A DNA stretch of 64,000 bases, from NCBI GenBank assembly GCA_016284295.1, contig JAEEOP010000027.1, positions 25,179 through 89,178 of the forward strand. Reading direction: 5' to 3'. Made by a program: the position numbers and the translations under genes. The DNA is from Methanomassiliicoccaceae archaeon (GTDB lineage: Archaea; Thermoplasmatota; Thermoplasmata; Methanomassiliicoccales; Methanomethylophilaceae). The notes beneath the pieces are model-generated. The model saw only the letters and a list, made by a program, of their open reading frames with translations, was not told the DNA's origin and ran no database searches. The stretch's first letter is position 1, and each line of letters begins with the position of its first letter. Below, piece after piece: positions 9,002 through 16,090 of this stretch.

Positions 9002-9174
9002 AACCAACTGTTCCTTCATCGAATCAGGCACATGCGGCGTCTCCGAGGAGACTGAGCGTCCCCCAAGGAGCCCGCCGTACTGCGCCACTATACTGAAATG
9101 CCGTGTCGGATGGCGCCGCGGGCCTGAGAACGATATCTTTATGTAAGGGAATCTAATAGCTGGCCTTACAACAT

Positions 9175-9249
9175 GGCCGGGATAGGGTAGCTTGGTTATC
9201 CTAGGGGACTGTGGATCCCTTGACTCGGGTTCAAATCTCGGTCCCGGCC
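9175..9249 (+). tRNA. tRNA-His (anticodon GTG)
   Basis: Acceptor stem GCCGGGA/TCCCGGC (9176-9182 and 9242-9248), T8-A9, a D arm, anticodon stem GGGGA/TCCCT around loop CTGTGGA with anticodon GTG, a four-base variable region and T loop TTCAAAT. The G at 9175 is the extra G(-1) specific to tRNA-His, opposite C73 at 9249, so it is encoded rather than added after transcription. CCA is not encoded. No intron is visible. A TATA-like TCTTTATG lies about 35-40 bp upstream. Confidence 0.93.
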
Positions 9250-9279
9250 CCTATTGTGTTCTGATTTGTGCGTGATATC

Positions 9280-10731
9280 ATGTCCTGGGAAGGTAAGCTC
9301 AACAAGATCGATGACAACAGATGGGAGATCCCAATGGATGAGTCCACAGGGATGAAAACCAACGCCATCATCTACGCCAGCGAGGACATGCTCTCGCAGA
9401 TACGCTCCGACAACGCCCCTCTGCAGGCCGCCAACGTCGCATGCCTGCCCGGGATCGTCGGGAGCTCCATGGCCATGCCGGACATCCACTGGGGATACGG
9501 ATTCCCCATAGGAGGGGTCGCGGCCGTGGAGGAGAACTCCGGTTCCATCTCGCCCGGAGGCATCGGCTTCGACATCAACTGCGGAGTCCGCCTGATCAAG
9601 ACTGACCTCACCCTCGAGGACCTGGGCGACAAGAAGAACGCGCTGATAGACGAACTTTACAACAACGTCCCTTCCGGACTCGGATCCAAGGGCCTCACCC
9701 ATGTCGGATACAAGGAGCTGGACGAGATCCTCGCCGTCGGGTCCGAATGGGCTGTGGAGAACGGCTACGGATGGGAGAAGGACCTTGAGGTGACCGAGGA
9801 GTCCGGCCACATGCAGGACGCGGACATCACCACGGTCAGCGACAAGGCCAGAAAGAGAGGGCTCCCCCAGCTGGGATCCCTCGGATCGGGGAACCACTTC
9901 CTCGAGGTCGACCTTGTGGAGAACATATTCGATGAATCCACAGCCAAGGTGTACGGCCTGAAGCAGGGCACACTCGCCATCACCGTCCACTGCGGTTCCA
10001 GGGGCTGCGGCCACCAGATCGCCACGGATTACCTGCAGGAGATGGAGCGCTACGTGAAGAAGAACTCGGTGAACCTTCCAGACAGGCAGCTGGCCTGCGC
10101 GCCCCTCGACTCCAAGCTGGGAGACGATTACTACAAGGCCATGTGCTGCGGCGCCAACTACGCCTGGGCCAACAGGCAGATGATCACCCACTGGACCAGG
10201 GAATCCTTCGAGAAGATCCTGGGCCAGTCCGCAGAGGACATGGGCATGGATGTCGTCTACGATGTGGCGCACAACATCGCCAAGAAGGAGAGGCACGACA
10301 TCGACAGGCACCATGAGGACGTCCTGGTCCACAGGAAGGGTGCGACCCGCGCATTCGCTCCCGGACGCTCCGAGATCACTCTGAGGTACAGGGATGTCGG
10401 GCAGCCGGTCATCATCCCCGGCAACATGAAGGTCGGCACGTACGTCCTCGCTGGTAGGAGGGGCTCCATGGAGCAGACATTCGGATCCACCTGCCACGGT
10501 GCAGGAAGGCAGATGTCCAGGTCGGCGGCGATAAAGAAGATGACCATGGACGGCGTCATGAAGGAGATGGAGTCCAACGACATCTACCTCAGGAACGCAT
10601 CCACCGAGGGTGTGCTCGAAGAGGCTCCCGGTGCTTACAAGGATGTGGACCAGGTCATCGAGGTCGTCTGCAACGCAGGGCTCACCGCGAAGGTCGCCAA
10701 GCTCACGCCGATAGGCGTCATAAAAGGATGA
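9280..10731 (+). CDS. rtcB: RNA-splicing ligase RtcB
   Basis: A 483-residue RtcB, the usual archaeal length and without an intein. It joins tRNA exon halves by ligating 2',3'-cyclic phosphate or 3'-phosphate to 5'-OH ends using GTP and Mn. Visible signatures: MPDIHWGYGFPIGG, GGIGFDINCGVRLI (metal-binding Cys), SLGSGNHFLEV, HCGSRGCGHQ and GSTCHGAGRQMSR with the guanylylated His in HGAGR. An in-frame GTG lies upstream at 9268, but ATG at 9280 in MSWEGKLNK fits the family start. It lies 30 bases downstream of tRNA-His on the same strand. Confidence 0.95.
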   Translation: MSWEGKLNKIDDNRWEIPMDESTGMKTNAIIYASEDMLSQIRSDNAPLQAANVACLPGIVGSSMAMPDIHWGYGFPIGGVAAVEENSGSISPGGIGFDINCGVRLIKTDLTLEDLGDKKNALIDELYNNVPSGLGSKGLTHVGYKELDEILAVGSEWAVENGYGWEKDLEVTEESGHMQDADITTVSDKARKRGLPQLGSLGSGNHFLEVDLVENIFDESTAKVYGLKQGTLAITVHCGSRGCGHQIATDYLQEMERYVKKNSVNLPDRQLACAPLDSKLGDDYYKAMCCGANYAWANRQMITHWTRESFEKILGQSAEDMGMDVVYDVAHNIAKKERHDIDRHHEDVLVHRKGATRAFAPGRSEITLRYRDVGQPVIIPGNMKVGTYVLAGRRGSMEQTFGSTCHGAGRQMSRSAAIKKMTMDGVMKEMESNDIYLRNASTEGVLEEAPGAYKDVDQVIEVVCNAGLTAKVAKLTPIGVIKG

Positions 10732-12036
10732 TCAGAGCCCCAGGACCTTCCTGGCGGCCTTCTCCACCTGGTCCCTGAACGGGGCCGGAGCGGATACGAG
10801 TATCGCCCAGGAGTAAGGGTTCCTGGACTGCAGCGCCCTTGCTATGGGCGAGAAGCGTGTGAGGGACCTTATCTTCCCCTCGTCGTCCATTATGGAAACG
10901 TCCGTCTTCCCGATGTTCATCGTGGAGAGCAGGTTCGACCTGGACGTGGTCTCCACCCCAATGTGGAACGCATCCACGCCCGACTGATCCGATATCTCCT
11001 GCTCCAGGCGGGCTGATCCCTCCTCGGATGCGAACTCGATCAGCCTGGATGCCACATCTTCTGTCATGTCCGCGCTGTAGACCGCGAACGCCTTCTTGTT
11101 GATGTCACGGTTCATGATCCTGCGGATGCAGTTGGATGCCTTCCCTCCGGATGAGATCACACTCTGCAGAAGGTCCGAATCCGTCCAGAGATACAGCTGC
11201 GAGAGGTCCGCATCGGAATCCTCAACGGCCTTCACCAGCATCTTCTGGGCTATCCTGGTGGTCTCGTGGAAGTACACCGAAGTGTACATAAGCGAGCGGG
11301 AGACCATCAGCCCTTCGGCGGCCGTGGTGCCTCCACGTTTGATGACAATGCGGTCGTTGTGGACCTTCATCGTGTTGATCAGCCTGTCGCAGTCGATGGT
11401 TCCGTGTGAGATCCCGGTGTAGTGGGCGTCCCTCATGAGATAGTCCATCTGGTCCGCATCGACCGGGCCATGGATGATCTGATGCGCATAGTCCTTGGAC
11501 GGGAAGTAATCATTTTTGCCCATGAAGGAATCGAGGTTGTCCGAAGCGGAGTCCGGATAGGCGATGAGGTTGCAGACCTCCTCCGGATCTATCCCCTCCC
11601 TGGAGACGATCTCTCCTATCGGCGGGAGGCCGTCGAAGAGGTCGTCGTCGATGGCCTTATGGTTAGGCACCTTCCCGGTTATCAGCGAGCGGGCCAGGTC
11701 CATGTGGTCCAGCCCCGTCGCCCTCTCCATGACCGATTCCAGGGAATGCGAGAACGGAGGATGGCAGACGTCGTGCAGGAGTCCGGCCATCCTGACGGTG
11801 TCGGAATCCTCCCTGTCCAATCCGATGGCTGATGCCATGCGGCCTGAGAGATGATAGGTTCCGAGGCAGTGCTCGAAACGCGTGTGATTGGCGCCGGGGA
11901 AGACCAGGTTGCCGAGGCCCAGCTGCCTGATGGACCTGAGCCTCTGCATCTCCGGGCGGTCCATGACATCCAGATAGATGCCGTCCACGATTATGTTCCC
12001 GTGGACCGGGTCCTGGATGGCCTTGGCGCGCTCCAT
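10732..12036 (-). CDS. HD-domain phosphohydrolase (dNTPase/SAMHD1-like)
   Basis: 434 residues of the COG1078 family. The HD metal site is laid out as HTRFEHCLGTYHL, LLHDVCHPPFSHSLE and, further on, DQMDYLMRDAHYTG, as in SAMHD1-like dNTP triphosphohydrolases. The opening KAIQDPVHGNI is typical of the family. The likely role is hydrolysis of dNTPs or a related nucleotide; substrate is not proven by sequence. It sits immediately after the PUA gene with one base between, so both are probably on one transcript starting at 12529. Confidence 0.85.
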   Translation of the reverse strand: MERAKAIQDPVHGNIIVDGIYLDVMDRPEMQRLRSIRQLGLGNLVFPGANHTRFEHCLGTYHLSGRMASAIGLDREDSDTVRMAGLLHDVCHPPFSHSLESVMERATGLDHMDLARSLITGKVPNHKAIDDDLFDGLPPIGEIVSREGIDPEEVCNLIAYPDSASDNLDSFMGKNDYFPSKDYAHQIIHGPVDADQMDYLMRDAHYTGISHGTIDCDRLINTMKVHNDRIVIKRGGTTAAEGLMVSRSLMYTSVYFHETTRIAQKMLVKAVEDSDADLSQLYLWTDSDLLQSVISSGGKASNCIRRIMNRDINKKAFAVYSADMTEDVASRLIEFASEEGSARLEQEISDQSGVDAFHIGVETTSRSNLLSTMNIGKTDVSIMDDEGKIRSLTRFSPIARALQSRNPYSWAILVSAPAPFRDQVEKAARKVLGL

Positions 12037-12037
12037 C

Positions 12038-12529
12038 TCATTCCCCGGACTTCCAGAGTTTGTCGCCGACGAAGTGGATGGTCTTGATCGCCTTCCCTCC
12101 GGCCTTGCTCTTCAGATCCGTTCCGGAGCGGAGGGCCTTGCCGATGGCCAGAGGCACACCGTTCTTCACGTCCTTGATCCAGACCAGGTCCCCTTCCTGC
12201 ACCGAGTCGTCGGCGTCGAGGATGCCGGGCCCCATTACGTCGGCACCGTTGGTGACGAAGGGCACCGCGCCCATGTCGACCGTGACCGACCTCGCCTCGG
12301 GCCTGTACTTCAGGAGCCCCCTGATCGTGAGGAAGGGCTTCTCCTCGTAGACGATCCCAAGGATATCCTGACCGACGAAGATGACATTGAAATCCGAGCT
12401 CTCGGCCATGTCCACGGCATCGCGCTCGTCGAAGACCGGGACCCCGAAGATCTCCTGGAGGTTCTTGGAAAGGGCCTTGATCTCCTTCTCTCTCATCCGC
12501 TTCCTCTTGCGAATCATGATATCCGTCAT
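12038..12529 (-). CDS. PUA-domain RNA-binding protein (archaeal MCT-1/DUF1947-like)
   Basis: 163 residues with a basic start (MTDIMIRKRKRMREKEIK), a pre-PUA domain to about residue 85, and a C-terminal PUA domain with VTNGADVMGPGILDADDSVQEGD. This is the arrangement of archaeal homologues of MCTS1, which act in translation initiation or ribosome recycling. ATG at 12529 is chosen because a TTATAC box is centred 27 bp upstream, giving a leaderless message; an internal Met at residue 5 (MIRKRKR) is the alternative. Confidence 0.82.
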   Translation of the reverse strand: MTDIMIRKRKRMREKEIKALSKNLQEIFGVPVFDERDAVDMAESSDFNVIFVGQDILGIVYEEKPFLTIRGLLKYRPEARSVTVDMGAVPFVTNGADVMGPGILDADDSVQEGDLVWIKDVKNGVPLAIGKALRSGTDLKSKAGGKAIKTIHFVGDKLWKSGE

Positions 12530-12702
12530 GATTCATCGTTATGAGGGGGATGCGTATAACACTTTGCGGTGATTTGTCTGACTGGACATAAGCGCGTCGG
12601 ACGGGTGCCGGTGCGTTGAACGTGCCTGCACCTACGGTACATTCGATGTCTTGGGGCTTCATCACCCGTAAGATGGTCAGGACGCGATAGACCCTTCAGC
12701 GG

Positions 12703-12861
12703 TCAGTCCTCGTTTACCCTCCCCTTGACGATGATGTGCACTTCAAGGTCATCACCCTTGTGGGCATCGATGAGTGCGACCTCGTTCTTGGTGATCGGGA
12801 TGCAGAAGCTGTTGCCGAGCGATGCTATGGTCGAGTTGATGATTATCTCGTCTCTTCTCAT
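12703..12861 (-). CDS. Small AbrB/SpoVT-like protein
   Basis: A 52-residue ORF. The body (IASLGNSFCIPITKNEVAL, then LIDAHKGDDLEVHIIVKGRV) matches the swapped-hairpin AbrB fold: a short strand, a G-N-S turn, I-P-I, an acidic helix and a V-x-I-x-V strand. A TATTTAAA box is centred exactly 27 bp before the ATG, supporting a real leaderless gene. Such stand-alone AbrB domains usually bind DNA as dimers, as regulators or antitoxins; no partner toxin is evident beside it. It borders the accessory region at 12.9-14.4 kb. Confidence 0.7.
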   Translation of the reverse strand: MRRDEIIINSTIASLGNSFCIPITKNEVALIDAHKGDDLEVHIIVKGRVNED

Positions 12862-12921
12862 GTCAGGTATAACTGAATTCTAATATTTAAAAAGTATAAC
12901 CATGTACTAACATATGTTGTG

Positions 12922-12988
12922 TATATATAAGTTTTAACCAGAATTTCGAGATTTCTTGTTGTAACATTGTAGTTAGTCATCATATATG
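12922..12988 (+). promoter_or_regulatory. TATA-like boxes upstream of the structured RNA locus
   Basis: TATATATAA at 12922-12930 and CATATATG at about 12980-12987 lie in a very AT-rich stretch. The second is about 27 bp before 13011, close to where the first hairpin of the downstream element begins. Confidence 0.35.
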
Positions 12989-13003
12989 TGAAAACTGTGG
13001 GCC

Positions 13004-13231
13004 GGACCGTCAGGAAGAAGCCAACCATGGTGGCTTCGGTCCTGTGGTCGACGACTTTCTGTCACCTCATTGGAGGGCATGAAAATGTCTAAAAAAGATG
13101 AGGGTCAGGACGAACGTTACCACAACAAGATCCTGACCCTTGAGGCCCTTCGGTTGGTGTTAGAAGTAATCAGATTACTCTGGTTATTCTAACGCCAACC
13201 CCAAACCCTTTACTCCGACGGGAGTAGAGGG
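13004..13231 (+). ncRNA. Candidate structured RNA with four stacked hairpins
   Basis: Four inverted repeats lie in tandem. (1) GGACC 13004-13008 with GGTCC 13038-13042, enclosing GAAGCCA/TGGCTTC (13017-13023, 13031-13037). (2) AGGGTCAGGA 13101-13110 with TCCTGACCCT 13131-13140, perfect. (3) A 14-pair stem, 13152-13165 with 13187-13200, one G-U pair, whose loop holds the near-palindrome AGTAATC-A-GATTACT. (4) An 11-pair stem 13206-13216/13221-13231 with loop GACG, terminator-like. The block lies between protein genes, behind TATA-like boxes, and carries a short ORF across hairpins 2 and 3. It does not match a tRNA, SRP RNA or RNase P layout that I can recognise. Structured mRNA, regulatory RNA or a small mobile element are all possible. 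Confidence 0.4.
13079..13192 (+). CDS. Candidate micropeptide (35-37 residues) inside the structured RNA
   Basis: The ORF starts MKMSKKDEGQDERYHNK, charged, and ends as a hydrophobic/amphipathic helix (LEALRLVLEVIRLLWLF). GGAGG at 13072-13076 is spaced 8 bases from the second ATG (13085), the better start. The stop codon TAA falls inside the 3' arm of the 14-pair stem, so translation and folding would compete. A charged head with a hydrophobic helix resembles type I toxin or other membrane-active peptides in general layout only. Too short for firm coding statistics. Confidence 0.35.
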   Translation: MKMSKKDEGQDERYHNKILTLEALRLVLEVIRLLWLF

Positions 13232-13595
13232 GGTCTCGAGGTATTTCTCCTCAGTCCATCACATGACCATTAGAGGATATAAAACTAGTATGTAGTCTGT
13301 TAATGACTGCCGCGTCAGAAGTGCTTGCAGAAGAAGAATCAAGGATGGAATGCACGGATCATGGCCCTCCGCCAATGAGAACACCGGACCTGCCGGGACC
13401 GTAATGCCAAGGAGTGATATGAGCCTAGCAAGGGGCACGGCCGTCCGACAGGTCGGCGATGGAAGATGGAGGGCGAGGTTTATTATGCGGAGGTCGCAGG
13501 ACACGGTTCCGCTGGGTTTATAATTCGCTCCGACCATCGATAACATCGGCGGAGGGATGTGGCTCCTTAGCGACTAAACTTCGTCAATACTCTGG
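13232..13595. other. Gap with no convincing gene
   Basis: Open frames here on both strands look random and overlap one another. TATA-like motifs are seen near 13274-13283 (GATATAAAAC) and 13515-13521, but no conserved product or strong hairpin follows them. Probably decayed accessory DNA. Confidence 0.4.
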
Positions 13596-13829
13596 TCAAT
13601 CCCATTCAATTCCCAGGATTTCTATTATTTCATCGGATGAAGCCCTTCTGATAGTATTGTCTTTGACCAGAAGAAAAGGAGGCCATCCCAGTTCAATTCC
13701 TTCTTCAGATGGTATTGGCGACCATACATCATAATCTTTGAACTTACTGTGGAACCTGACATCGTTGAAATCTGACGGATAGTTCTTCCTCATATACTCA
13801 AGCACATCATCCTTTTCCACCGGAACCAC
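13596..13829 (-). CDS. Small hypothetical protein, possible immunity partner of the adjacent toxin-like remnant
   Basis: A 77-residue ORF read from GTG (MVPVEKDDVLEYMRKNYP), with conserved-looking core DYDVWSPIPSEEGIELGWPP and FLLVKDNTIRRASSDEI. It is acidic and soluble. Its start overlaps the 3' end of the toxin-like remnant on the same strand, the usual toxin-immunity order. Codon use is more AT-rich than in neighbouring genes, which suggests transfer. The immunity role is inference from position. An ATG inside the frame is the alternative start. Confidence 0.5.
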   Translation of the reverse strand: MVPVEKDDVLEYMRKNYPSDFNDVRFHSKFKDYDVWSPIPSEEGIELGWPPFLLVKDNTIRRASSDEIIEILGIEWD

Positions 13830-14216
13830 CAGCCTTCTTCAGCACTACATTCATCACCTTCGTGTTCGGACAGAGGTTGTCGATCCTGAGTATTCTCGGG
13901 GAGTTCTTAGCGCTGTAGTTTATATGGTCAAGGATCTTTTTGATTTTGTCCTGCTTCTAGTGCTCTTTCCCGTTTGTGGATCTGTCAAGCATACTCCGTT
14001 TTTCCCACTTTCCAGGATAATGACATGGTTGGCGTCTTCAACTTTCACCTTCAAGACCTAGTGTATAGCAGATCCTAGAAGGAACGTTTTCATCGGTCCT
14101 TGTGCTGAACGCATCTGCTTCTATCACCTTAAACGTCTCGTGTTGGAGTACTTGTCGGCCTTCTTGTCTATCTTTATCCGAACTCCTGAAGTAGTTCATA
14201 CAATCGCCTAGTCACC
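13807..14216 (-). pseudogene. Frameshifted remnant resembling a papain-fold (Tox-PL-like) toxin domain
   Basis: No single frame is open, but four consecutive frames join into one plausible protein: LYELLQEFG, IKIDKKADKYS, FKVIEADAFSTRTDENVPSR, then VEDANHVIILESGKNGVCL followed by TDPQTGK, then KKILDHINYSAKNSPRILRI followed by DNLCPNTKVMNVVLKK, ending GGSGGKG and a stop at 13807. The order His (ANHVII), then DPQTG, then RIDNL is the end of papain-fold glutamine-deamidase/protease toxin domains as I know them. The catalytic Cys region is not found, so the N-terminus is lost or upstream. At least three frameshifts make it inactive. The sequence is AT-richer than its surroundings. Confidence 0.4.
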
Positions 14217-14436
14217 CCCCCTATAGGGGCCCAAATAACACACAAACTGATGAGGAAGTAACCTTTGATTCTCAAGATGATCTGTACATCGTTCTGACGA
14301 CTTGGGATCTGCCCCAAAACCTCTATTCAAAAGCATCCAGGATTGTAAGTCATCATCCTCTCCGACATCTAAATTGTCCGTGAATATGAACTTGATACCG
14401 AAATGCAACGACACGGACACTGTTTCATCCGGTCCG
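14217..14436. other. Spacer between the toxin-like remnant and rarA
   Basis: Holds the palindrome CCCCTATAGGGG near 14217-14228, which could end transcription from either side, and about 200 bases downstream of rarA with no recognisable product. A long frame crossing rarA (14208-14618) is a shadow. Confidence 0.3.
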
Positions 14437-15780
14437 TCAGTCCTTCGGCCTGTCATGAACCCTGTGCCATTCCAGTATCCATTCGTACCTCGAGCGCATA
14501 GCGGCCTCCTGCCCCTGGTCAGTAGGATGATAGTATCTCTTACCGACCAATGAATCAGGCATGCACTGCATATCTGTGATCTTGTCCGGGGCGTTGTGAG
14601 GATATTGGTAATCGGCACCGTAACCGAGGTCCTCCTGCAGCCTCGTGTACGCCGCCCTCACGGCCAGGGGGATCGGATCGGTGTCATGGACAGCGGCATC
14701 CCTCCTCGCCTCCTCGTAAGCTAGGAACACCGAGTTGGACTTCGGCGCAAGGCACAGATACGCCGTGGCCTCAGCAAGATGGACCTCGCATTCCGGCATG
14801 CCGATCAGACGCACCGCATGGAAGCAGTTGATCGCGACATTGAGCGCGTTGGTGTCGGCAAGGCCGATGTCCTCCGCGGCCGCATGCGTTATCCTGCGGG
14901 CTATCCAGACCGGATCCTCCCCGGCATCCAGCATCCTCGCAAGCCAGAACAGCGCTGCATCTACGTCCGAGTTCCTGATGCTCTCATGGAAAGCGGAAAT
15001 GACCTGGTTGTGCTCCTCCCCGCCTTTGTCGTACATCATCGACTTCCTGGAGATGCAGTCCTTGATCCCTTCCATCGTGACTGTTATGGTCCCGTCGGAA
15101 ATCTCTCCGTTCATCAGGATCGTCTCCAGCGTGTTCAGTGCCGTGCGCCCGTCGCCCTTGGAGAAGTCGGCTATCATTGAAACCATCCCCTCCGGCATCT
15201 CCACCCTGTAATCTCCGTAACCCGCGGGATCGGTTATGGCGCGCTGCAGGAGAGATTCCAGATCCTCCTGCTCCAGCGGACGCAGGACGAACACCCTGCA
15301 CCTGGACAGCAGTGCGGGGTTCACCTCGAACGACGGGTTCTCGGTCGTTGCCCCTATGAGGATGACGCTGCCCTTCTCGACGAACGGAAGGAACACGTCT
15401 TGCTGCGCCTTGTTGAAGCGGTGTATCTCGTCGAGGAACAGTATGGTCTTCTTGCCGTTCCTCCTGGCGGACTCCGCCCTCTCCATGACCTCCCGGACCT
15501 CCTTGATGCCCGATGTCATGGCCGACAGCTTGACGAACCTCGAGTCCGTCCTCTCGGCTATGATCCCTGCGAGGGTGGTCTTCCCGACACCGGGAGGCCC
15601 CCACAGTATCATGGAAGGGACGTTGTCCGATTCTATCAGGTTCCTGAGGAGCTTCCCCTGGGCGAGGAGATGCCTCTGGCCGACGTATTCGTCGAGGTCC
15701 TTGGGCCTCATGCGTGACGCCAACGGCTCGAAGGCATCGGTCTCCTCGGGTTCGGGTGCGAACAAAGTGGACTGCTTCAT
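14437..15780 (-). CDS. rarA: RarA/MgsA-family AAA+ ATPase
   Basis: 447 residues. Walker A is GPPGVGKT (61-68), Walker B LFLDEIHRF (115-122), followed by ATTENPSFEVNPALLSRCRV (sensor 1 and arginine finger) and the C-terminal RarA-specific region with HNQVISAFHESIRNSDVDAA and DPVWIARRITHAAAEDIG. RarA works at stalled replication forks in bacteria (WRNIP1/Mgs1 in eukaryotes) and is patchy in archaea, so transfer from bacteria is likely. ATG at 15780 (MKQSTLFAPEPEE) fits family starts better than the longer GTG reading from 15810. Confidence 0.93.
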   Translation of the reverse strand: MKQSTLFAPEPEETDAFEPLASRMRPKDLDEYVGQRHLLAQGKLLRNLIESDNVPSMILWGPPGVGKTTLAGIIAERTDSRFVKLSAMTSGIKEVREVMERAESARRNGKKTILFLDEIHRFNKAQQDVFLPFVEKGSVILIGATTENPSFEVNPALLSRCRVFVLRPLEQEDLESLLQRAITDPAGYGDYRVEMPEGMVSMIADFSKGDGRTALNTLETILMNGEISDGTITVTMEGIKDCISRKSMMYDKGGEEHNQVISAFHESIRNSDVDAALFWLARMLDAGEDPVWIARRITHAAAEDIGLADTNALNVAINCFHAVRLIGMPECEVHLAEATAYLCLAPKSNSVFLAYEEARRDAAVHDTDPIPLAVRAAYTRLQEDLGYGADYQYPHNAPDKITDMQCMPDSLVGKRYYHPTDQGQEAAMRSRYEWILEWHRVHDRPKD

Positions 15781-16038
15781 CTGATCTTCTCTTGGGAGAT
15801 ATGCGTTCACACTCTTTTTGACTGCGGTCCCGACCGATGTCCTTCACGGAACCCCGGGATCAACGCATTAAGGAAAATCTGATGGCGGAAAGCTAGGATA
15901 GGATGGATGGAAAACGTTCCGCCATCGGAAGGACTGTGCTTTGGGGATGCACTTTTCCTCCTCTGATATCACCATCCCTGCCGGCGTATATAAGGCTAAG
16001 AGGGGGGTGGCCGAAAGTGGACCGAAAAAGGGGCGGAC
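15781..16038. other. rarA-ileS intergenic region with an inverted repeat and TATA box
   Basis: A perfect 10-bp inverted repeat, GATGGCGGAA at 15881-15890 and TTCCGCCATC at 15917-15926, has a 26-base loop. TATATAAG at 15987-15994 could fire on either strand; on the minus strand it would give rarA a leader of about 180 bases carrying the repeat, on the plus strand it would run into the tandem hairpins next to ileS. No ORF is supported here. Confidence 0.4.
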
Positions 16039-16077
16039 CCCGATGCGGAGCATCGGGTAAGAGGGGAAGTATCCCCT
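16039..16077 (-). terminator. Tandem hairpin terminator after ileS
   Basis: Read on the minus strand: stem AGGGGA/TCCCCT with a four-base loop (16062-16077), then stem CCCGATGC/GCATCGGG with loop of three (16039-16057... 8 pairs), then a short C-rich stretch and five T. Two strong hairpins before a T run is a good terminator. Confidence 0.65.
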
Positions 16078-16090
16078 GTTGTTCCCGGGA

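Noticed and set aside
13419..13523. Short Arg-rich plus-strand ORF preceded by GGAGTGAT
   Set aside because: The Shine-Dalgarno touches the ATG, and the peptide looks random.
13259..13546. A 95-residue minus-strand frame with a hydrophobic end
   Set aside because: No domain character, no promoter or ribosome site, and it overlaps other equally random frames in decayed DNA.
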